Shown: positions 1 to 7,966 of the stretch, piece by piece
How positions within the stretch are numbered: the stretch's first letter is position 1
Layout: each line of letters opens with the position of its first letter
Origin: Elusimicrobiota bacterium
Lineage (GTDB): Bacteria > CG03 > SLGR01 > PWQF01
Assembly: GCA_003557485.1 (NCBI GenBank)
Contig: PWOI01000188.1
Span: forward strand, 1 to 28,157
DNA: 28,157 nucleotides
Direction: 5' to 3'
Translations under genes and position numbers: made by a program
Notes under the pieces: generated by a model
Seen by the model: the letters and a program-made list of their open reading frames with translations, nothing else
Told to the model about the DNA's origin: nothing
Database searches by the model: none

Positions 1-17
1 AAAATTCAGCACTAAGC

Positions 18-95
18 GACCCCATCGTCTAGCCTGGCCCAGGACACTGGGTTTTCATCCCAGCAACAGGGGTTCAAATCCCCTTGGGGTCGCCA
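18..95 (+). tRNA. tRNA-Glu (anticodon TTC)
   Basis: The sequence folds as a complete cloverleaf. The acceptor stem GACCCCA (18-24) pairs with TGGGGTC (85-91), with discriminator G92 and an encoded CCA at 93-95. The anticodon stem CTGGG/CCCAG encloses the loop TTTTCAT, giving anticodon TTC. The T arm is AGGGG-TTCAAAT-CCCCT. The TCGTCTAG D-arm start is typical of bacterial tRNA-Glu. Its promoter would lie before the window. Confidence 0.96.
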
Positions 96-106
96 TATTT
101 TTAGCC

Positions 107-183
107 GGGCGGGTAGCTCAGATGGCTAGAGCGCTGCTCTTACACGGCAGAGGTCACAGGTTCGACTCCTGTTCCGCCCACCA
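107..183 (+). tRNA. tRNA-Val (anticodon TAC)
   Basis: The acceptor stem GGGCGGG (107-113) pairs with TCCGCCC (173-179), ending in one G-T pair, with discriminator A180 and an encoded CCA at 181-183. The D arm contains TAGCTCAGATGG. The anticodon stem CTGCT/GGCAG holds the loop CTTACAC, giving TAC (Val). The T arm is ACAGG-TTCGACT-CCTGT. It starts 11 bases after the preceding tRNA-Glu, so the two are probably processed from one transcript. Confidence 0.96.
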
Positions 184-198
184 CTAAACCTTCCGGCT

Positions 199-219
199 GC
201 AGCTTTACATTAAAGCTGC
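199..219. promoter_or_regulatory. Perfect inverted repeat over the -35 box, possible operator
   Basis: GCAGCTTTA (199-207) and TAAAGCTGC (211-219) are exact reverse complements separated by the three bases CAT. The repeat covers the -35 element and the start of the spacer of the promoter at 204-232. It is not followed by a T run, so an intrinsic terminator for the tRNAs is unlikely. A dimeric regulator binding here would occlude RNA polymerase. An RNA hairpin at the end of the tRNA transcript is the alternative. Confidence 0.5.
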
Positions 220-232
220 CATAAGCTAAAAT
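204..232 (+). promoter_or_regulatory. Sigma70-type promoter of the polyamine operon
   Basis: A -35 box TTTACA (204-209), a 17-base spacer and a -10 box TAAAAT (227-232) lie just upstream of the DHS-like gene. This would start transcription near 239-240, about 23 bases before the ATG at 263, leaving room for the AAGGAGG ribosome binding site at 248-254. The same TTTACA plus 17-base arrangement occurs upstream of bamA. Read by eye; not scored against a genome-specific matrix. Confidence 0.6.
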
Positions 233-262
233 CAAAAAAATTAATTGAAGGAGGAATTTATT

Positions 263-1294
263 ATGAGTAGAAAAGAAATTTTGGAAAAGGAAATAAAACA
301 TTTCGACATTAAAAAAATAAACTCAGTTCCGCTCATGGAAGAGTATGCCGGTATGTCGTTCCAGGCAAGAAACCTTGCCCGTGGTTCAAGGATTTATGAA
401 TCCATGCTTAAAGATAAAGACTGTTCGGTTATTCTATGTCTTGCAGGTTCTCTTTTCAGCGCCGGACTTAAAAAAGTTGTATATGATCTTGTTATGGAGG
501 GGATGGTTGACATAATTGTTTCAACCGGCGCGGTTATCGTAGATCAGGATTTTTTTGAAGCTCTTGGATTTAAGCATTACGCCGGGAATATATATGCCGA
601 TGACGGAGAGCTGATGGAAAAAAGAATTGATAGGATCTATGATACTTACATAGACGAAGATGAATTAAGAATATGTGACGAGACAGTCCGAGACGTAGCC
701 GATTCCATGGAGGAGGGAGTATATTCTTCCAGGGAATTCATTATGGCTATGGGAAAGTATCTCAGGCAAAAGAATATGGGCGAGGGTTCGGTTATCAGGG
801 CCGCCTGTGAAAAAGGCGTTCCGATTTTTGTTCCTGCTTTTTCTGACTGCAGCGCAGGGTTCGGACTTGTGGAACATCAGTATAAAAGAAAAAATAAGGG
901 CAAGGTGGCAATTGATTCTGTTAAGGATTTTCTTGAATTGACCAAAATTAAGTTGGCCTGTGCCCAGACAGGGCTTTTAATGATAGGAGGAGGGGTCCCC
1001 AAAAATTTTGCCCAGGATATAACGGTTTCTGCGGATATTCTGCAGCCGGGTTCGGATATGCATAAATATGCCGTTCAGATAACGGTTGCCGATGAGAGGG
1101 ACGGAGGCCTGTCCGGGTCCACGCTTAAGGAAGCTCATTCCTGGGGTAAAGTTGACGAAGGGATGGAACAGATGATTTATTCCGAGGCGACATTGACTTT
1201 TCCTCTTCTTGCAAGCTACGCCTATCACAGCGCCGCCGGCAAGGGAAGGAAACAGTGGGATTTTAATCATTACCTGGAGGAAAATAATGAATAA
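263..1294 (+). CDS. Deoxyhypusine-synthase-family protein, probable homospermidine synthase
   Basis: This 343-residue protein belongs to the deoxyhypusine synthase family, NAD-dependent enzymes that move an aminobutyl group. Bacteria lack the eIF5A substrate of true deoxyhypusine synthase, and bacterial members are generally linked to homospermidine formation. The catalytic lysine lies in the conserved Ser-Trp-Gly-Lys motif (Lys296), and the NAD-site glycine-rich segments (around AGSLFSAG and STGAV) are visible. The length matches the family. An ATG at 263 is preferred to the TTG at 245, because AAGGAGG (248-254) sits 8 bases before the ATG and would otherwise lie inside the gene. The stop overlaps the next gene by 8 bases. 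The downstream genes make agmatine and putrescine, so putrescine is the likely substrate. The product assignment (homospermidine rather than spermidine or a modified protein) is inference. Confidence 0.88.
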   Translation: MSRKEILEKEIKHFDIKKINSVPLMEEYAGMSFQARNLARGSRIYESMLKDKDCSVILCLAGSLFSAGLKKVVYDLVMEGMVDIIVSTGAVIVDQDFFEALGFKHYAGNIYADDGELMEKRIDRIYDTYIDEDELRICDETVRDVADSMEEGVYSSREFIMAMGKYLRQKNMGEGSVIRAACEKGVPIFVPAFSDCSAGFGLVEHQYKRKNKGKVAIDSVKDFLELTKIKLACAQTGLLMIGGGVPKNFAQDITVSADILQPGSDMHKYAVQITVADERDGGLSGSTLKEAHSWGKVDEGMEQMIYSEATLTFPLLASYAYHSAAGKGRKQWDFNHYLEENNE

Positions 1295-1841
1295 TTCAGT
1301 ACCTTCAAAGGTCTTTCTGACAAAAGGCGTAGGCGTCCATAAAGACAGGCTCGGCTCTTTTGAACTTGCTCTCAGGGCGGCAGGGATAGAAAAATGCAAT
1401 CTTGTCTACGTGTCAAGCATACTTCCCCCAGGATGCAAGATTATATCTAAACAGAAAGGCCTGGAGCATTTAAAAGCCGGGCAGATAACATTCTGTGTTA
1501 TGGCCCGCAATGATACCTGCGAGGCCAGCCGGCTCGTTTCTGCTGCAATAGGGGCTGCTCTTCCTAAAAAAGAAAAAAACTACGGATATCTTTCAGAACA
1601 CCATTCTTTCGGGCAGACTGCAAAAGCTTCAGGAGATTATGCTGAAGACCTTGCTGCAACAATGCTTGCAACGACGCTCGGAGTATCCTTTAATCCCGAG
1701 CAGGCCTGGGATGAGAGAAAACAGGTATATACTGCCAGCGGACACATATTCAAGACTCGCAGCATTTCCCAGTCTGCAGAAGGCAACAAGGATGGACTCT
1801 GGACCTCAGTCGTAGCCGCTGCCGTATTCTGCTGCATATAA
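1287..1841 (+). CDS. Pyruvoyl-dependent arginine decarboxylase
   Basis: A 184-residue PvlArgDC-family protein that should decarboxylate arginine to agmatine. These enzymes cut themselves at a Ser-Ser bond, turning the second serine into the pyruvoyl cofactor. Here the motif Val-Ser-Ser-Ile-Leu-Pro-Pro places the cleavage between Ser43 and Ser44, as in archaeal homologues. The downstream core has the typical ARNDT-type segment and the Tyr-Gly-Tyr-Leu-Ser-Glu-His stretch. The ATG at 1287 is chosen over an upstream in-frame start at 1209 because TGGAGG lies at 1275-1280 and the family begins close to this residue. The gene overlaps the end of the DHS-like gene by 8 bases and is followed by agmatinase, giving two consecutive steps. 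This family is better known from archaea, chlamydiae and some deep-branching bacteria. Confidence 0.93.
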   Translation: MNNSVPSKVFLTKGVGVHKDRLGSFELALRAAGIEKCNLVYVSSILPPGCKIISKQKGLEHLKAGQITFCVMARNDTCEASRLVSAAIGAALPKKEKNYGYLSEHHSFGQTAKASGDYAEDLAATMLATTLGVSFNPEQAWDERKQVYTASGHIFKTRSISQSAEGNKDGLWTSVVAAAVFCCI

Positions 1842-1850
1842 TTTACTTAA

Positions 1851-2711
1851 ATGAGCGATTCAGTTCCTTTTAATTTTGGAGGTCTGGAAAAGAAATATAC
1901 CGATTACGAGAATTCCGGGATGGTAATCCTTCCGGTGCCTTTTGAGCAGACCAGCAGCTGGATTGAGGGTTCGGCCCGGGGTCCGGAATCAATAATAAAC
2001 GCTTCGCGCAACATGGAGCTGTATGATATAGAAACGGGCATTGAAGTTTATCGGGCTGGAATACATACGGCTGATTCGGTTGAAGAGGATAGTGCTGTTT
2101 CAATGATTGAAGAGGTCTATAGCCGGAACCTGAAATTTCACAAAGATTCTAAATTTCCGGTCACTGTAGGAGGAGAACACACAGTTTCAATAGGAGCCGT
2201 TAAGGCTGCTGTTGAATACTATGGAGACGTTTCTGTTCTTCACCTGGATGCCCATTCCGATTTTCGCCGGAGTTACGAGGGAAACCCTTACAGCCATGCC
2301 TGTGTAATGTCCAGGATAAGCGAGCTGGGAGCCGATGTTTTTTCTGTAGGCATAAGAAGTATGGATATCTCGGAAAGAGAAAGCCTTAAGGATTCAAAAA
2401 CAGTATTTGCTCATGAAATTCCCGGCAGCAATGATTGGGAAAAGAGAGCTTTAAAAGGACTGAAGGATAAGGTTTTTATAGATGTAGACCTTGATGTTTT
2501 CGACCCTTCCGTAATTCCCGCAACAGGTACACCCGAACCCGGTGGGATGCTCTGGCAGCAGGTTACCGGACTTATAAAAAAAATCACAGAAAAAAAACAT
2601 GTTGTGGGACTCGGAATAGTGGAGCTTTGCCCCTTTGAAAACAGCAGTATATCGGAGTTTGCGGCCGCGGTTCTTATTTATAAGACCCTGAGCTATGTGA
2701 ATACTGCATAA
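1851..2711 (+). CDS. speB: Agmatinase (agmatine ureohydrolase)
   Basis: A 286-residue ureohydrolase expected to split agmatine into putrescine and urea in the cytoplasm. All manganese-binding motifs of the arginase/agmatinase fold are present: Gly-Gly-Glu-His with His110, Asp-Ala-His-Ser-Asp with Asp133, His135 and Asp137, and Asp-Leu-Asp-Val-Phe-Asp-Pro with Asp213 and Asp215. The following Gly-Thr-Pro-Glu-Pro-Gly-Gly is also typical. The ATG at 1851 lies 9 bases after the decarboxylase stop and has no clear Shine-Dalgarno, so translation is probably coupled. Agmatinase rather than arginase is favoured because the preceding gene makes agmatine; formiminoglutamase or guanidinobutyrase activity cannot be excluded from sequence alone. 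Confidence 0.92.
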   Translation: MSDSVPFNFGGLEKKYTDYENSGMVILPVPFEQTSSWIEGSARGPESIINASRNMELYDIETGIEVYRAGIHTADSVEEDSAVSMIEEVYSRNLKFHKDSKFPVTVGGEHTVSIGAVKAAVEYYGDVSVLHLDAHSDFRRSYEGNPYSHACVMSRISELGADVFSVGIRSMDISERESLKDSKTVFAHEIPGSNDWEKRALKGLKDKVFIDVDLDVFDPSVIPATGTPEPGGMLWQQVTGLIKKITEKKHVVGLGIVELCPFENSSISEFAAAVLIYKTLSYVNTA

Positions 2712-2712
2712 C

Positions 2713-2744
2713 AAGGTCTTCCTCCGGGGACGGGACTTTTTTAG
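2713..2744 (+). terminator. Weak candidate terminator after the polyamine operon
   Basis: GTCTTC and GGGGAC can form a 6-bp stem with two G-T pairs around the loop CTCC, followed a few bases later by a run of six T. The stem is short and the T run does not abut it, so this is tentative. Its position, between agmatinase and a new promoter before bamA, is where a terminator would be expected. Confidence 0.3.
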
Positions 2745-2793
2745 ATTCTTTAAACAGTTATAATTTTCAATAGAAATCCCGCTGATCCTTTAT

Positions 2794-2822
2794 TTTACAA
2801 AGCAAATTTAATTTGATACAAT
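2794..2822 (+). promoter_or_regulatory. Promoter of the bamA-skp-lpx-msbA operon
   Basis: TTTACA (2794-2799), a 17-base spacer and TACAAT (2817-2822) form a good sigma70-type promoter. The -10 box ends only 13 bases before the bamA ATG at 2836, so the start point (about 2829-2830) would leave a leader of only 6-7 bases. No Shine-Dalgarno sequence is present there, so the mRNA may be leaderless. Confidence 0.6.
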
Positions 2823-2835
2823 TTCCCGAGTAATT

Positions 2836-5097
2836 ATGAAAAATATAATTAAAAAAATAATAATACTTTCAACCTTACTGGCGTTTACTCCTTATTTTTC
2901 TGCGCGTTTCGTCGCTGCGGAAGAAATGCCTGAATTCAGTCCTGTAATATCTGAAATAATTATTGAAGGGAACAGAAATGTTTCGGAAAGGTCAATTTTA
3001 AGAGCCCTTCCCTTTAAACCCGGTGACATTTTTGATGAGAGAAGGGCCGTTTCAGCCGTACAGGATATTTATGCAATCGATAAATTCAGTGATATATCGG
3101 TTTACGTTGAAGAGGATGAAACTGGCAACATAAATATTATTTACAGTGTAGTCGAAAAACCTGTCATAAAAAAAATAGAATTCAGAGGGAACGAAGATAT
3201 ACGTTCCCGCAGGTTGAACAGGGAGATAGATATCTCTTCCGGCGACTATTTTGAAAGCCCTATTCTTGCCGCACAGGCCGAAAAACTTAAGATATATTAC
3301 AGGGAAAACGGTTACGCGGCAGTAACTATAGACGCCTACACATCTGTTGATGAGGATACAAACGAGGTTTCAATAACTTTCCATATAACCGAAGGAAATA
3401 AGATAGAAGTAGAGTCACTTCAGATTATCGGAGTTCTTGAAAAAGAGTATAGAAGGGTAAGGGATCTGATTGAACTTAAAAGCGGAAAACCCTACAGAGA
3501 AAAACTTCTTACGGAAGGAATAGCGGCAGTAAGGGAATATTACCGCAATAACGGTTTCCTTCACGCAGAAATAACCGGCCCCATGCTTACTTTTGACCCT
3601 GAAGGAAGAAAAACATATATAACTATTTTTGTTAAAGAAGGATTTCAGTATACCTCAAGCTCTATTGAGATAACCGGTAATACGCTCATTCCAGAAGATC
3701 AGATTAAAAGGGCTATGCCTCTTAAGACAGGAAGGGTTTATTCGGAAGAAAACCTTAGGATGTCGATGGCCGCTATACAGGAGTTATATGCCGAAATAGG
3801 GCGTGTAAGCGCACGGGTATTTCCTTCCCACGACTACAGAACTGAAGACAGGGAAGTGGATATAAGGTTTGAGGTTTATGAGGGGCCCGAAGTCAAAGTA
3901 CGCAATATACATATAGCCGGAAACAGGAGAACCCGTGATTATGTAATAAGAAGGCATATAACCGTAGAAGAGGGCGAACCGTTTGATCTTACCCGGATAA
4001 GAAGATCGCAGGAAAGAATTTTCCGTTTAGGTTATTTCTATGACGTTATGCTTGATATGGCTCCCACGGACGCTGAGGATGAGATTGATATAATATTCCG
4101 GGTTGAGGAACAGCAGACAGGAATGGCAAGCATAGGGGCGGGTTATTCCAGCCAGGACGGGGTTATGGGCACGCTGCAGGTTTCCCAGGAAAATTTCATG
4201 GGTCGTGGCCAGAGAATAGGGGCAATGTGGGAGTTCGGCGGCAGAATCCAGAACTACCGCCTCAGTTTTTCCGAGCCCTATATGTTTGGCTACCCGATGC
4301 CTTTTAGTGCCAGTCTCTACAGCACCGACCGGAGGCGTCGTCATTTTACCGGCCGGGATTATAGCGAAAGGCGACGGGGGGGAAGCGTTTCTCTCGGGAG
4401 GCATTTCACCAATGTCTTTACCGGTAATTTAAGGTACGCCCTAGAAGAAGTTAAGATACACAGCGTATCTTCGGCTATACAGGACCTGATTCCTGAGGAG
4501 ACAAGAGTTACTTCGTCCGTGACACCGAGAATAACTTTTGATACCAGGGATTTTCCCTTTGATCCCAGGACCGGTTACTTCCTGAGGTTTCAGAACCAGA
4601 TTGCCGGCGGAATATTCGGTGGTGACGTCAACTTTTCAAAGTTTGAATCAAAAAAAACCTATTTTCATCCTATATATAAAAACATTGTGGGTGCTATTAA
4701 TCTTGAAACAGGTGCGGCCTGGCCATACAGCAGTACCGATAAACTACCTGAATACGAAAAGTTTTATATAGGAGGTTCCGAATCCATAAGAGGTTATGAA
4801 TATTATGAAATAGCCGGGAAGTATAAATCGGTATTAAACGCCGAGATTAAATTCCCGATAGTGCGTGACAGAAGGCAGACTATACTGCAGGGAGCTGTAT
4901 TTTATGATATAGGCGGCGCCTGGGACAGCCCTTACGATGCCGCTGTGAGGTTTGAAGAAGGACAGCTTAGGCGCGGCTACGGGGCAGGGATAAGGTTTAA
5001 AACTATGGCTTTCCCGATAAGAATTGACTGGGGCTATGGTATAGACAGGCCCGATCCCGGCGGAAGATGGTATTTTACCATGGGAGATGTGTTTTAA
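2836..5097 (+). CDS. bamA: Outer membrane protein assembly factor BamA
   Basis: This 753-residue protein is the central subunit of the beta-barrel assembly machinery, which inserts barrel proteins into the outer membrane. A basic start and hydrophobic core (residues 1-28) look like a Sec signal peptide. Five POTRA repeats follow, starting near residues 38, 110, 189, 274 and 356, each with the iGN-type turn at its beginning. From about residue 430 a 16-strand Omp85 barrel runs to a C-terminal phenylalanine. The Arg-Gly-Tyr-Glu motif at 652-655 corresponds to the conserved loop 6 (V)RGF motif that inserts into the barrel. It heads an operon with skp and lipid A genes, the classical arrangement in diderms. 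TamA is less likely, because five POTRA domains and this context point to BamA. Confidence 0.96.
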   Translation: MKNIIKKIIILSTLLAFTPYFSARFVAAEEMPEFSPVISEIIIEGNRNVSERSILRALPFKPGDIFDERRAVSAVQDIYAIDKFSDISVYVEEDETGNINIIYSVVEKPVIKKIEFRGNEDIRSRRLNREIDISSGDYFESPILAAQAEKLKIYYRENGYAAVTIDAYTSVDEDTNEVSITFHITEGNKIEVESLQIIGVLEKEYRRVRDLIELKSGKPYREKLLTEGIAAVREYYRNNGFLHAEITGPMLTFDPEGRKTYITIFVKEGFQYTSSSIEITGNTLIPEDQIKRAMPLKTGRVYSEENLRMSMAAIQELYAEIGRVSARVFPSHDYRTEDREVDIRFEVYEGPEVKVRNIHIAGNRRTRDYVIRRHITVEEGEPFDLTRIRRSQERIFRLGYFYDVMLDMAPTDAEDEIDIIFRVEEQQTGMASIGAGYSSQDGVMGTLQVSQENFMGRGQRIGAMWEFGGRIQNYRLSFSEPYMFGYPMPFSASLYSTDRRRRHFTGRDYSERRRGGSVSLGRHFTNVFTGNLRYALEEVKIHSVSSAIQDLIPEETRVTSSVTPRITFDTRDFPFDPRTGYFLRFQNQIAGGIFGGDVNFSKFESKKTYFHPIYKNIVGAINLETGAAWPYSSTDKLPEYEKFYIGGSESIRGYEYYEIAGKYKSVLNAEIKFPIVRDRRQTILQGAVFYDIGGAWDSPYDAAVRFEEGQLRRGYGAGIRFKTMAFPIRIDWGYGIDRPDPGGRWYFTMGDVF

Positions 5098-5667
5098 ATG
5101 AAATTAATAAAAACGCTTTTGGCGGCGTTTTTCCTTTTTGCTTTTTATTCTCCCGCAAAGACGCTGATAATAACGCCTTCCCAGCTGGCCTATGTAAATA
5201 TTGAACAGGTCTACGAGAATTTAATCATAGTTGAAAATGCCCGCGCTTCTCTTGAAAATTTAATAGAGGAGAAAAAAGCGGAAGTTGAAGAGCTTCAAAA
5301 TGATATTGACGAGCTCCGGGAGGCTATTAACCTCTACGATGAAAAAGAAATCCTTCCTGAAAATGAGGAAGAAGAACCCGGAGACTTACCTGATTCAAAG
5401 GAAGAACTTAATCAGGCACTGTCGGAAAAAGAAGCAAGGTTAAGTGACCTCAGGGAAGCTTCAGCCTTACAGATACAGCAGAAAAATGAAGCCCTCCGCA
5501 TCAGCATAATGAGCAAGATCTATGATGTTATTGAAGAACTGGCTGAACGGGAAGGATATACGGCAGTGCTTGACGGCAACATAGTTTTCTTTACAGGTGA
5601 AGCAGCGCCGGATATAACCGGAGAGGTTATACGAATACTCAATGAAAAAGCCAGGAAAAACAATTAA
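5098..5667 (+). CDS. skp: OmpH/Skp-family periplasmic chaperone
   Basis: A 189-residue protein with an N-terminal signal peptide (about 1-20) followed by a short strand (LAYVNIEQVYEN), a long charged coiled coil (about 45-130) and a C-terminal segment returning to beta structure (YTAVLDGNIVFF). This is the Skp/OmpH trimer architecture, in which helical tentacles hold unfolded outer membrane proteins on their way to BamA. The ATG directly abuts the bamA stop codon. The acidic insert around residues 80-105 (rich in Glu, with Asp-Leu-Pro-Asp) makes the coiled coil longer than in many Skp proteins. The C-terminus overlaps the lpxD start by 26 bases. Confidence 0.87.
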   Translation: MKLIKTLLAAFFLFAFYSPAKTLIITPSQLAYVNIEQVYENLIIVENARASLENLIEEKKAEVEELQNDIDELREAINLYDEKEILPENEEEEPGDLPDSKEELNQALSEKEARLSDLREASALQIQQKNEALRISIMSKIYDVIEELAEREGYTAVLDGNIVFFTGEAAPDITGEVIRILNEKARKNN

Positions 5668-6682
5668 GCTTAAAGATTTATGCAGTATTACTTCAGGAGA
5701 GCTGAAGGGGGACGGAGATACTGAAATCAAGGGTATAAATACTCTTGACAGGGCAGGAAAGGGAGATTTAAGTTTTTTTTCCGTTGCCAGGTATAAAGGC
5801 CTTCTTGGAAAAACAAAAGCCTCATGTGTTATTGTGCCCAAAGGCTTTAAAAAAAAAGTTCCCTGTGCAGTTCTTGAAGTAGATAATGTGCCGCTTGCTT
5901 TTACAGCCGCGGCAGACGCTATTTGCGGTAAAAGAAATCACTCCGTTAAGGGAATAAGCAGTAAAAGTTCGATATCCTCTTCCGCAAAACTTTCCTCGGG
6001 AGTAAAAGTAGGGGACTTTTCTGTAATAGAGTCCGGTGCTGTCATAGGTCCAGGTACTGTCATATATCCGCATGTTTATATAGGATGCGGCACATCAATA
6101 GGAAAAAACTGTATTATTTACCCCGGAGCAGTACTAGCTGATTCCGTAAAAGTAAAGGATGAAGTAATCATACATTCGGGGGCTGTTATCGGTTCCGACG
6201 GCTTCGGCTATGCCCGAATCTGAAAAGAAAATATAAAAGCCTCCCAGCACGGTGGAGTTACGATAGGCGACCGTGTTGAAATAGGAGCAAATACTACTAT
6301 AGACAGGGGCTCGGCCGCAGACACCGAGATAGGTGATGGGACAAAAATAGACAACCTCGTACAGATAGCCCATAACGTAAGAATAGGCAGAAACTGCATA
6401 ATAGTTTCCCAGGCCGGCATAGCAGGCTCTACTGTTGTGGAGGACGAAGCCGTTCTTGCAGGTCAGGCTGGAGTTGTGGGGCACATAAAAATAGGAAAAG
6501 GGGCCATGGTCGGAGCCCAGGCCGGTGTTACCAGGGATGTTAGGGAAGGATCGCTTGTTTCGGGCTACCCGGCCACCGAGCATAGGAAAGCAAGAAGGCT
6601 GAATGCATTGGTGAAAAAACTCCCCGAATTATACGACAGGGTAGAAAAACTGGCCAAGGAAATTGAGCAGGGAAAAAAATAA
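5642..6682 (+). CDS. lpxD: UDP-3-O-acylglucosamine N-acyltransferase LpxD, interrupted by an in-frame TGA
   Basis: The frame encodes LpxD, which N-acylates UDP-3-O-acyl-glucosamine in lipid A synthesis. The N-terminal uridine-binding domain (about 1-105) and a left-handed beta-helix of hexapeptide repeats are clear. Codon 194 (6221-6223) is TGA, but the same frame continues without a further stop to TAA at 6682. Counting TGA as one residue gives 346, the normal LpxD length. The stop falls in a variable loop between Gly-Phe-Gly-Tyr-Ala and Gln-His-Gly-Gly-Val, and the loop length is unchanged. The catalytic histidine in Gln-Ile-Ala-His-Asn (codon 244) lies after the stop, so the 193-residue product should be inactive. 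Other genes in the window end in TGA, so general recoding is unlikely. A recent nonsense change, a consensus error or readthrough are the options. The ATG at 5642 overlaps skp. Confidence 0.85.
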
Positions 6683-7958
6683 ATTTCAGCGTACGCTGGA
6701 AAAAGAAGTGCTGATAGAAGGTGCCGGACTGCATACGGGAGAAAAGGTTTCGGTTAATCTGCAACCGGCTCCCGAAAATACCGGAATAATTTTTATAAGA
6801 ACCGATATTGAAGGCCGGCCGGAAATTCCGGCTTCTGTTGAGTTTGTCTCTTCCTGCAGAAGGGGTACTACGCTAAGCCGTGAAGGTGCCGAAGTTATGA
6901 CCGTTGAGCATCTTATGGCTGCGCTATACGGAATGGAAATTGATAACTTATATGTTGAGGTGTCTGCAAAGGAACTGCCTGCATGTGACGGCAGCAGCAT
7001 GGTTTATGTTTCACGTATTATGGAGGCGGGTATCCGGCAGCAGAATGCAGAGAGAATTTACTTTACTCTTGACAGCCCGGTAGTTTATACGGAGAATGAC
7101 GCTGCGGTAATAGCGATCTCTTCCGACAGTCTTTCGGTTAATGCCGTTTTTGATTATAAAGAGGGACTACCAGGAGGGCAATATGCTTCAATTGCCATAA
7201 CCGAAGAAGGCTTCCTGAATGAACTCGCCGGCGCCCGTACCTTTTGTTTTGAAAAGGAGATCGAGCATATAAAAAGTCAGGGCCTGGGCCTTGGCGGCAA
7301 CAAAGAAAATACCCTTGTTATAAGCGAAAATTCTGTTAAAAACGCGTCCTTGAGGTTTGATAATGAATGTGTAAGACACAAGATTCTTGATTTTCTGGGT
7401 GATCTGAGCCTTCTGGGCGGTCAACTTAGAGCCAGAATTTTTGTTATAAAAACAGGACATAAGTCCAACATAAATTTCACAAAGAAATTAAGAAAGCATC
7501 TCATGGATAAAAATAATCTGCAGAAAAAAATAGATTCTGAAGGCATATTAAAGATACTTCCCCATAGGTATCCGTTTTTAATGGTAGATACGATTACTGT
7601 AGGAGGAGACGGGAAGACAGCCACCGGTTATAAGAATATTACCTCAAACGAACCTTTTTTCAAAGGGCATTTTCCTGATATGCCTGTTTTTCCCTCTTCG
7701 CTTATAATAGAATTTATGGCCCAGTCATCTGCTGTTCTGTTTCTTTCAGGCAAAAAAAATGATGATACTCTTGCCTACTTTATGATTATAGAAGATGCTG
7801 AGTTTTTCGGTAAAGTTGTTCCACCGGAAACTCTCAGGGCTGAAGTTGAACTTGTCCAGATGCGGGGCACCCGCGGCAAAGTTCGGGGTACAGCGTATAA
7901 AGAAAACGGAGAAATGGTGGCGCAGTCCCAGTTTATGTTTGCCATTGTGGAAAGGTAA
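6663..7958 (+). CDS. lpxC/fabZ: LpxC-FabZ fusion: UDP-3-O-acyl-GlcNAc deacetylase and 3-hydroxyacyl-ACP dehydratase
   Basis: A 431-residue fusion. Residues 8-280 are LpxC, the zinc deacetylase for the committed step of lipid A synthesis, with ligands His83 (Glu-His-Leu-Met), His239 and Asp243 (His-Lys-Ile-Leu-Asp) and the catalytic His266 (Gly-His), spaced as in E. coli LpxC. Residues 296-431 are FabZ, which dehydrates 3-hydroxyacyl-ACP, with His336 in Gly-His-Phe-Pro and Glu350, the usual 14 residues apart. The usual Met-Pro-Gly before the catalytic helix is Phe-Pro-Ser. Such fusions are known from Bacteroidetes and some other phyla. The only plausible start is TTG at 6663, because the conserved Gln-Arg-Thr start of LpxC follows 8 codons later; it overlaps lpxD by 20 bases. 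AAGGA at 6656-6660 is very close to it. Confidence 0.95.
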   Translation: MSREKNKFQRTLEKEVLIEGAGLHTGEKVSVNLQPAPENTGIIFIRTDIEGRPEIPASVEFVSSCRRGTTLSREGAEVMTVEHLMAALYGMEIDNLYVEVSAKELPACDGSSMVYVSRIMEAGIRQQNAERIYFTLDSPVVYTENDAAVIAISSDSLSVNAVFDYKEGLPGGQYASIAITEEGFLNELAGARTFCFEKEIEHIKSQGLGLGGNKENTLVISENSVKNASLRFDNECVRHKILDFLGDLSLLGGQLRARIFVIKTGHKSNINFTKKLRKHLMDKNNLQKKIDSEGILKILPHRYPFLMVDTITVGGDGKTATGYKNITSNEPFFKGHFPDMPVFPSSLIIEFMAQSSAVLFLSGKKNDDTLAYFMIIEDAEFFGKVVPPETLRAEVELVQMRGTRGKVRGTAYKENGEMVAQSQFMFAIVER

Positions 7959-7966
7959 GAAATATT

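Noticed and set aside
199-219. Rho-independent terminator of the leading tRNA pair
   Set aside because: The hairpin is perfect but is followed by CATAAGC and an A-rich stretch, not by a T run on either strand.
245-262. TTG at 245 as the start of the DHS-like protein, adding six residues
   Set aside because: It would place the AAGGAGG ribosome site inside the gene; ATG 263 has ideal spacing from it.
6221-6223. Genome-wide reassignment of TGA (genetic code 4 or 25)
   Set aside because: Six other genes in the window end in TGA at positions that fit their families' lengths or a direct overlap with the next gene, and no other internal TGA was found.
6437-6682. Separate small gene beginning at an internal GTG, downstream of the lpxD TGA
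   Set aside because: It is simply the C-terminal part of LpxD in the same frame; there is no promoter or ribosome site, and the beta-helix would be incomplete.
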